A stretch of DNA of 9,433 nt from an uncultured Peptococcaceae bacterium (GTDB lineage Bacteria > Bacillota > Dehalobacteriia > UBA7702): positions 1-9,433 of the forward strand of contig CALFRX010000194.1 of NCBI GenBank assembly GCA_937919295.1, read 5' to 3'. This document shows positions 5,485 to 9,433 of the stretch, piece by piece (the stretch's first letter is position 1; each line of letters begins with the position of its first letter). Below the pieces are notes generated by a model that was not told where the DNA came from, did not search any database, and was given only the letters and a program-made list of their open reading frames with translations. Position numbers and translations under genes: made by a program.

Positions 5485-7074
5485 TTATTTTGCTTTCCGC
5501 TTCATTGCTTTGCGTTCCGCTTTCGGCGGCACATAGGGAATGCCCAACCGTTTCGCATCATGATCGCGGCCGAGGAAGTAGTTGACCCAGGAGGGCTTCT
5601 GGTAAAGTTTCCAGTCGCAGGGCGCTACGGAATAGGCAGACAATTCCTGTTCCAGTCCATACCCTTTCAGGCGGGTATAGGCTTTGACGTAGATGCATTT
5701 CTTTTTCCCGGGATATACTTCGCACCAGCCATCACGGCTGCCGCCGCAGGGGCCGTTCCTCTGATGTTTGGGACATTTGGACATCGGACAGGCGTATGCC
5801 GTATGAGTCATGGCGCAATCGCCGCAGTCTTTGCAGTCATAAAGTATAACCTTTGCCATATGTTCGCAGAAATGATAGGGACGTTCCACTTTGGTATCGT
5901 CGATGAGTTTGTAGAAACCGCGCATGAAGTTGAAAAGGTTTTTCCCCGGCGTCATCATCAGCCAGTGGGTAAAATGGGAAAGATGATAGATCCCGCCCAC
6001 GCGGAATTCTAAATTATCAGGATCAATTTCCGTATGTTTTTCCGAATTTAGACCCGTTTCGGGATCTTTCTGATAATAATAGAAACCGTTTTTCATGGGA
6101 TAATCGAATTCATCTATATAGGATTTCCAATTTCCCGCGTACTTTTCGCCTTCGACGATAATATAATCCATATCAGCGGCGCTCATGCCGTGGCCGCCGA
6201 TGTGAGCGCCGGCAAAGCCGATGCCCTTCATGATGCCGTACATTTTCGCCGCCCGGATCAATCTTGCTTCCTTGCCCTTATCTTCCGCCTGTTTTTCTTT
6301 TTCAAGCTGATGCAGAAGCTTATCGGTGACGACAGCACCGGGAATCCCGTTTCTGTTCATCAATCTCCCTGCACCGAAGGGCAAAATGTAAATATTGCCA
6401 ACCAAAGGTACGTTCAGCCCATTTTCTTTCATAAACTGGAAGGTTTCATGGAATTTCCGCATGTCATAGCCCAACTGGCAAATGATGAATTGCGCGCCGC
6501 CGTCCCTTACCTTTTTGATCAGTTTGTTGTACTGCCCGATCTGTTCGGACTCCTGGCTTTTGAAAGGCGATACGGCACAGCCGTAAAAGAAATCGGCAGG
6601 TTGGTTTTTAATGGTTTTGGGACCGACCTGATATTCCAGGCCGTCGTTCATCGAGGCAATCAGATTGCAGCACTGAATGGGGTCAATGTCGAACACTGGT
6701 TTGGCACGGCCTCCAAAAGCATCGTTGACGTAGTCGCCGGTCATCACCAGCAAATTACGGATGCCGCTTCTGTTCATCGCGTAGAGCTGACTCTCCATTT
6801 GGGTTCTGTTTTTATCCTTGCAAGTAAAATGAACCAGAGGCTCAATTCCCAAATCCAGAATCTCTTTGCCCAAATTCTCCGCTAAAATCGCGGGATTGCC
6901 GCTGGGACAGTCCGTAATGGTGATGGCGTGGATCCGGGGATCTTTCGCCCCTGCCTTGGCGGTTTCAATTGCTTCGATCTGGGCTTTTTCATTGGCGCCA
7001 CGACCGGGAACAATTTCCCAGGTTACCGAAAAAGTACCGGGATCCAAGAGAGATTCCTTAAATCTGTTGGTCAC
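5485..7074 (-). CDS. metF: Methylenetetrahydrofolate reductase, MetF fused to a MetV-like cysteine-rich domain
   Basis: The protein reduces 5,10-methylene-THF to 5-methyl-THF in the methyl branch of the Wood-Ljungdahl pathway. Residues about 10 to 290 are the flavin-binding MetF barrel: WEIVPGRG with the catalytic-type glutamate E20, HFTCKDKN, and MTGDY with aspartate D114. After a linker of about 100 residues comes the MetV-type domain, with cysteines at 403, 414, 417, 420, 429, 434, 443, 451 and 460 (CKDCGDC, ACPMSKCP, GPCGG). The last 20 residues are rich in lysine and arginine. Acetogens such as Acetobacterium and Moorella carry metV and metF as separate genes; here they are one polypeptide of 529 residues. 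The GTG at 7074 is chosen because AAAGGAG lies 9 bases upstream; a TTG at 7083 directly abuts that site. No HdrABC or RnfC2 partner is beside it, so the electron donor is unknown. Confidence 0.93.
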   Translation of the reverse strand: MTNRFKESLLDPGTFSVTWEIVPGRGANEKAQIEAIETAKAGAKDPRIHAITITDCPSGNPAILAENLGKEILDLGIEPLVHFTCKDKNRTQMESQLYAMNRSGIRNLLVMTGDYVNDAFGGRAKPVFDIDPIQCCNLIASMNDGLEYQVGPKTIKNQPADFFYGCAVSPFKSQESEQIGQYNKLIKKVRDGGAQFIICQLGYDMRKFHETFQFMKENGLNVPLVGNIYILPFGAGRLMNRNGIPGAVVTDKLLHQLEKEKQAEDKGKEARLIRAAKMYGIMKGIGFAGAHIGGHGMSAADMDYIIVEGEKYAGNWKSYIDEFDYPMKNGFYYYQKDPETGLNSEKHTEIDPDNLEFRVGGIYHLSHFTHWLMMTPGKNLFNFMRGFYKLIDDTKVERPYHFCEHMAKVILYDCKDCGDCAMTHTAYACPMSKCPKHQRNGPCGGSRDGWCEVYPGKKKCIYVKAYTRLKGYGLEQELSAYSVAPCDWKLYQKPSWVNYFLGRDHDAKRLGIPYVPPKAERKAMKRKAK

Positions 7075-7083
7075 GTGGTTCAA

Positions 7084-7090
7084 CTCCTTT
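7084..7090 (-). promoter_or_regulatory. Ribosome binding site deciding the metF-metV start
   Basis: The minus strand reads AAAGGAG followed by nine bases and GTG at 7074. The TTG at 7083 starts directly at the end of this site and is too close to be used. Confidence 0.65.
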
Positions 7091-7107
7091 CGTCACCTTA
7101 GAAGAAA

Positions 7108-7965
7108 TTATCTAAGTGTTTTTTCAGCAGCCATGATCACATGTTTTGCCAATACGGAAGTGGTAACACTGCCCACGCCGCCGGGAACCGGAGTAATGGC
7201 GTCCACAAGGTTTTCCGCATAGGCGTAATCGACATCCCCCACGATTTTCCCGGGGTTGTTGGGATCCGCGTTGATCCCCACGTCGATGACGATCTGACCT
7301 TTTGCCAGGTGCTTTTCTCCCACTAAGTTGGCTTTTCCCGCCGCGGAAATAATCAGCTCCGCGTCCTTACAGGGGGTGGAGACATCTTTCGTAAAGATAT
7401 GACACACCGTTAAGGTGGCGAAACGGTTCAGCAGCAGTACGGAAAGGGGTTTTCCTACCACCGCGCCCCAACCCACCAAAGCGACTTTCGCACTCTTAAC
7501 GGGGATATGATAATAATCCAATATTTCCATGACCGCCTGAGCAGTACAGGGGGGGAACCCGTCCTCACTGCCGTCGTAAACCAAACCGCTGTTGATGGTG
7601 GTCATTGCGTCGATGTCTTTTTCCGCAATCAGCGTATTGCAGACACGGTCATAATTCAAATGCTCGGGCAACGGACGGAATAACAGCACACCGTGAACGT
7701 CCTTTGCGTCGTTGAGTTCTTCGATGGCGGCAATCAGCTTTGCTTCTTCCACATCCGCCGGTAAAATAACATTTCTTACGGCAATGCCTAAAGTTTCCGA
7801 TTTTTTCATGGCGCCTTTTTCGTAAGCAATATCGCTTTCTTTTTCCCCCACCCGTACAATGGCTAAGGTTGGGGTAACGCCGTTATCTTTTAACGCCGCA
7901 ACACGTTTTAGAAGGTCTTCTTTCAAGGCCGCAGCAACTTCCTTGCCGGATAAAATTTTTGCCAT
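7108..7965 (-). CDS. folD: FolD-family methylene-THF dehydrogenase, probably without cyclohydrolase activity
   Basis: The 285-residue protein has the full FolD fold and length. It oxidises or reduces between methenyl- and methylene-THF. Motifs: YEKGAMKK near 48 to 55, RPLPEHL, KDIDA (116 to 120), PPCTAQAV, the nucleotide loop VGWGAVVGKP (164 to 173), and the C-terminal ITPVPGGVGSVTTSVL. A gap-free alignment by eye to the E. coli FolD segment around Tyr50 keeps the tyrosine (Y48) but places alanine (A52) where the cyclohydrolase lysine 54 should be; phenylalanine (F96) replaces Gln98 and alanine (A120) replaces Gly122. The nucleotide loop lacks the arginine seen in NADP-using GRSxxVG enzymes, which hints at NAD. 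A separate cyclohydrolase gene, fchA, lies 21 bases upstream and fits a division of labour. ATG with AAGGAAGGA ahead of it. Confidence 0.95.
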   Translation of the reverse strand: MAKILSGKEVAAALKEDLLKRVAALKDNGVTPTLAIVRVGEKESDIAYEKGAMKKSETLGIAVRNVILPADVEEAKLIAAIEELNDAKDVHGVLLFRPLPEHLNYDRVCNTLIAEKDIDAMTTINSGLVYDGSEDGFPPCTAQAVMEILDYYHIPVKSAKVALVGWGAVVGKPLSVLLLNRFATLTVCHIFTKDVSTPCKDAELIISAAGKANLVGEKHLAKGQIVIDVGINADPNNPGKIVGDVDYAYAENLVDAITPVPGGVGSVTTSVLAKHVIMAAEKTLR

Positions 7966-7986
7966 AATGTCCTTCCTTCCTTTCGT

Positions 7987-8616
7987 CTACTGGATCTGTT
8001 TTGCCACTTCATTATAAATGGTGTCCGCCTTATCGCCGTAGGCGGCCAGCATTTCCCCTGTTCTCTCGTTGATAGAAGAGGCCTTTTCTTTGTTTTGCAT
8101 GGACTTCGTATTGATATAAACATTCAAAGACGCACCGTAAAGGGCGGCTTTGCAGCAGAGAACGCCGACTCCCACATCACTGACGAGGAGAGGATTCCCT
8201 ATTTTCAGGAATTCCGCCAAAACGTCAATGGCTTCACAACAGAGTTCCATGATCTCTTCCGGGACGCGGCAGGCGTTAACGGTAGCTTCCTCCATCACCC
8301 TTGTCTTCTCCGCCCGTTGTTCTTCGGTATCCTCTTTCATGCCGTAAGCTTTAGAAAGTGGTGTAAAGTTCTCAGCGTCGTCATCCATGAGACTTAAAAA
8401 CTTATTCTGTAGAGCATCACATTTTTCCTGTAGGGAAATAATGGAGTCCTCTACATCCGCAAATTTTTTCTTACCTTTGGTAAAACTCCCTACCATATTG
8501 CCGAGGGCGGTGCCTACAGCCCCTACCAGAGCTGAGGCACCGCCGCCGCCGGGAACGGGAGCTTTTGCAGCCAATTCCGTGATCACTTGATCACAGGTCT
8601 TTTCAGCAAATCGCAT
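7987..8616 (-). CDS. fchA: Methenyltetrahydrofolate cyclohydrolase FchA
   Basis: FchA converts formyl-THF to methenyl-THF. The 209-residue protein is a stand-alone member of the formimino-THF cyclodeaminase/cyclohydrolase family of mostly helical enzymes. It shows the N-terminal PVPGGGGASALVGA loop (residues 20 to 33), the DDDAENFTPLSKAYGM segment (the family's D-A-x-x-F/Y-x-x-L-x-x-A pattern), and the SDVGVGVLCCKAAL helix near 145 to 158. Length matches stand-alone acetogen FchA proteins. ATG at 8616 with GGAGGGAG upstream; the gap to fhs is 21 bases and to folD 21 bases. In this operon it most likely supplies the cyclohydrolase step that the neighbouring FolD appears to have lost. A histidine-degradation cyclodeaminase role is less likely because the neighbours are one-carbon genes and no formiminotransferase domain is attached. 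Confidence 0.94.
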   Translation of the reverse strand: MRFAEKTCDQVITELAAKAPVPGGGGASALVGAVGTALGNMVGSFTKGKKKFADVEDSIISLQEKCDALQNKFLSLMDDDAENFTPLSKAYGMKEDTEEQRAEKTRVMEEATVNACRVPEEIMELCCEAIDVLAEFLKIGNPLLVSDVGVGVLCCKAALYGASLNVYINTKSMQNKEKASSINERTGEMLAAYGDKADTIYNEVAKQIQ

Positions 8617-8637
8617 CGCTGCTCCCTCCTATCTTTT

Positions 8638-9433
8638 TTAGAACAGGCCTTTGACCGCACCGGTCGCGGTATCCACGTCGACCTTCATATAGGCCGGTCT
8701 GGAACTGGTACCGGGCATCAGGCTGATCGTACCCGCCATGGGGCAGAGGAATTTGGCGCCGCCGTATACCAATACGTCACGGATAGGCAGCTTCCAGTTT
8801 TTGGGCACGCCTTTCAAGGTAGGATCATGAGACAAGCTTAAATGTGTTTTCACCATCATGGTAGAGAAATCTTTGTACTTGGGGTCCGCTTCAAAGCGTT
8901 TCGCTTTTTCGGTCGCAAGATCGGACCATTCTACGCCGTCCGCGCCGTAAACTTCTTTGGCGATGAGTTCCACGCGTTGACGCAGGGGAACATCCAAGTC
9001 ATAGAGGAATTTGAGATCCACAGGATCTTTGCAGGCATCAATAACCGCATCGGCCAAATCCAAAGCGCCCTCGCCGCCGTATCTCCAATGATCGGATTTC
9101 GCGCAGCGGACACCCATTCCATCACAGGTTTTACGGATGAGGTTGATTTCCGCTTCGGTATCACTGCTGAAGCTGTTGATGCAGACGACGGGGTTGATCC
9201 CTGATTTTTTAATGGTATTGATATGATGAATGAGATTGCACATGCCCTTTTCGAGGAGACCAAGGTTTTCCTTGGTATATTCGTCAGGCAAGGGACGACC
9301 AGGAACCACAGTGGGGCCGCCGCCGTGCATTTTAAGGGCACGGACTGTGCAAACGAGAATTGAGACATTGGGAGTCAAACCGGAAATACGGGATTTGACG
9401 TTCCAGAATTTTTCAATTCTCGTTTGCACAGTC
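8638..9433 (-). CDS. fhs: Formate-tetrahydrofolate ligase, C-terminal part (5' end missing)
   Basis: Fhs joins formate to THF using ATP, the entry step of the methyl branch. About 260 of the usual roughly 555 residues are present. Family segments include EKFWNVKSRISGL, TVRALKMHGG, INSFSSDTEAEI, WRYGGEGALDLADAV, the KTHLSLSHDP segment and MAGTISLMPGTSSRPAY, ending in the typical GLF. The normal family sequence before EKF ends in a GADLGA-like motif; here the frame instead reads VQTRI, which is encoded by the inverted copy of bases 9343 to 9363. The true gene sequence therefore probably ends near 9413 to 9415 and the last bases are not authentic fhs. The GTG at 9429 is thus not a start. Stop is TAA, 21 bases ahead of fchA. 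As the first gene seen, its promoter lies outside the window. Confidence 0.95.
   Translation of the reverse strand, partial: TVQTRIEKFWNVKSRISGLTPNVSILVCTVRALKMHGGGPTVVPGRPLPDEYTKENLGLLEKGMCNLIHHINTIKKSGINPVVCINSFSSDTEAEINLIRKTCDGMGVRCAKSDHWRYGGEGALDLADAVIDACKDPVDLKFLYDLDVPLRQRVELIAKEVYGADGVEWSDLATEKAKRFEADPKYKDFSTMMVKTHLSLSHDPTLKGVPKNWKLPIRDVLVYGGAKFLCPMAGTISLMPGTSSRPAYMKVDVDTATGAVKGLF
9343..9433. repeat. Exact 21-bp inverted repeat at the window end, likely assembly fold-back
   Basis: Bases 9343 to 9363 (starting GACTGTGC) recur exactly, in inverted orientation, as the last 21 bases, 9413 to 9433; the match stops sharply on the inner side. The inner copy is ordinary fhs coding sequence (SILVCTV). 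The outer copy puts unrelated residues where conserved Fhs residues should be. An inverted repeat ending exactly at the contig edge, with a length equal to a common short-read assembly k-mer, points to an artefact rather than a genomic element. Confidence 0.85.

Noticed and set aside
5326..6012. Open frame of 228 codons on the plus strand
   Set aside because: It lies antisense to the tatB start and the metF-metV gene, is compositionally a shadow of that coding strand, and shows no recognisable protein family.
6190..6885. Open frame of 231 codons on the plus strand
   Set aside because: It is entirely antisense to the MetF barrel coding region, which has clear family motifs on the minus strand; no ribosome binding site or known domain supports it.

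Overview
The window reads as part of one long leftward operon from an anaerobic, probably acetogenic or formate- and H2-using bacterium. All eleven supported genes are on the minus strand, with gaps of 13 to 44 bases or a short overlap, except a 137-base gap before the last gene. The gene content (formate-THF ligase, cyclohydrolase, FolD, MetF/MetV, [FeFe] hydrogenase) and strong AGGAGG-type ribosome binding sites suggest Bacillota. The TatB-like protein and an exported hydrogenase fit a diderm lineage such as Negativicutes, but that placement is an inference.

In transcription order (right to left): fhs (3' part only, cut by the window end), fchA, folD and a fused metF-metV gene form the methyl branch of the Wood-Ljungdahl pathway, from formate to methyl-THF. 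Next comes tatB, then a three-subunit exported hydrogenase: an [FeFe] catalytic subunit with a twin-arginine signal, a HybA-like four-cluster ferredoxin subunit, and a HybB/NrfD-like ten-helix membrane subunit. These are followed by tatA and tatC. Last is the 5' end of a formate/nitrite transporter, cut by the left window end.

The genes suggest a working unit. Formate enters through the channel and is activated by Fhs, then reduced through FchA, FolD and the MetF-MetV fusion. H2 is oxidised (or made) outside the cytoplasmic membrane by the hydrogenase, with electrons passed through HybA and HybB to the membrane quinone pool or an unknown partner. The embedded tatB/tatA/tatC genes could supply the export machinery for that hydrogenase. 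The window contains no formate dehydrogenase, CODH/ACS, HydEFG maturases, or HdrABC/RnfC2-type electron partner for MetF.

The most notable points are the Tat genes wrapped around an [FeFe] hydrogenase with HybA/HybB partners inside a methyl-branch operon, the MetF-MetV fusion, a FolD lacking its cyclohydrolase lysine, a Tat signal that ends in a lipobox, and an unusual H-cluster L2 motif. The right end carries an exact 21-bp inverted repeat that breaks the fhs reading frame homology and is most likely an assembly artefact. No rRNA, tRNA, mobile element, CRISPR array or convincing terminator was seen.
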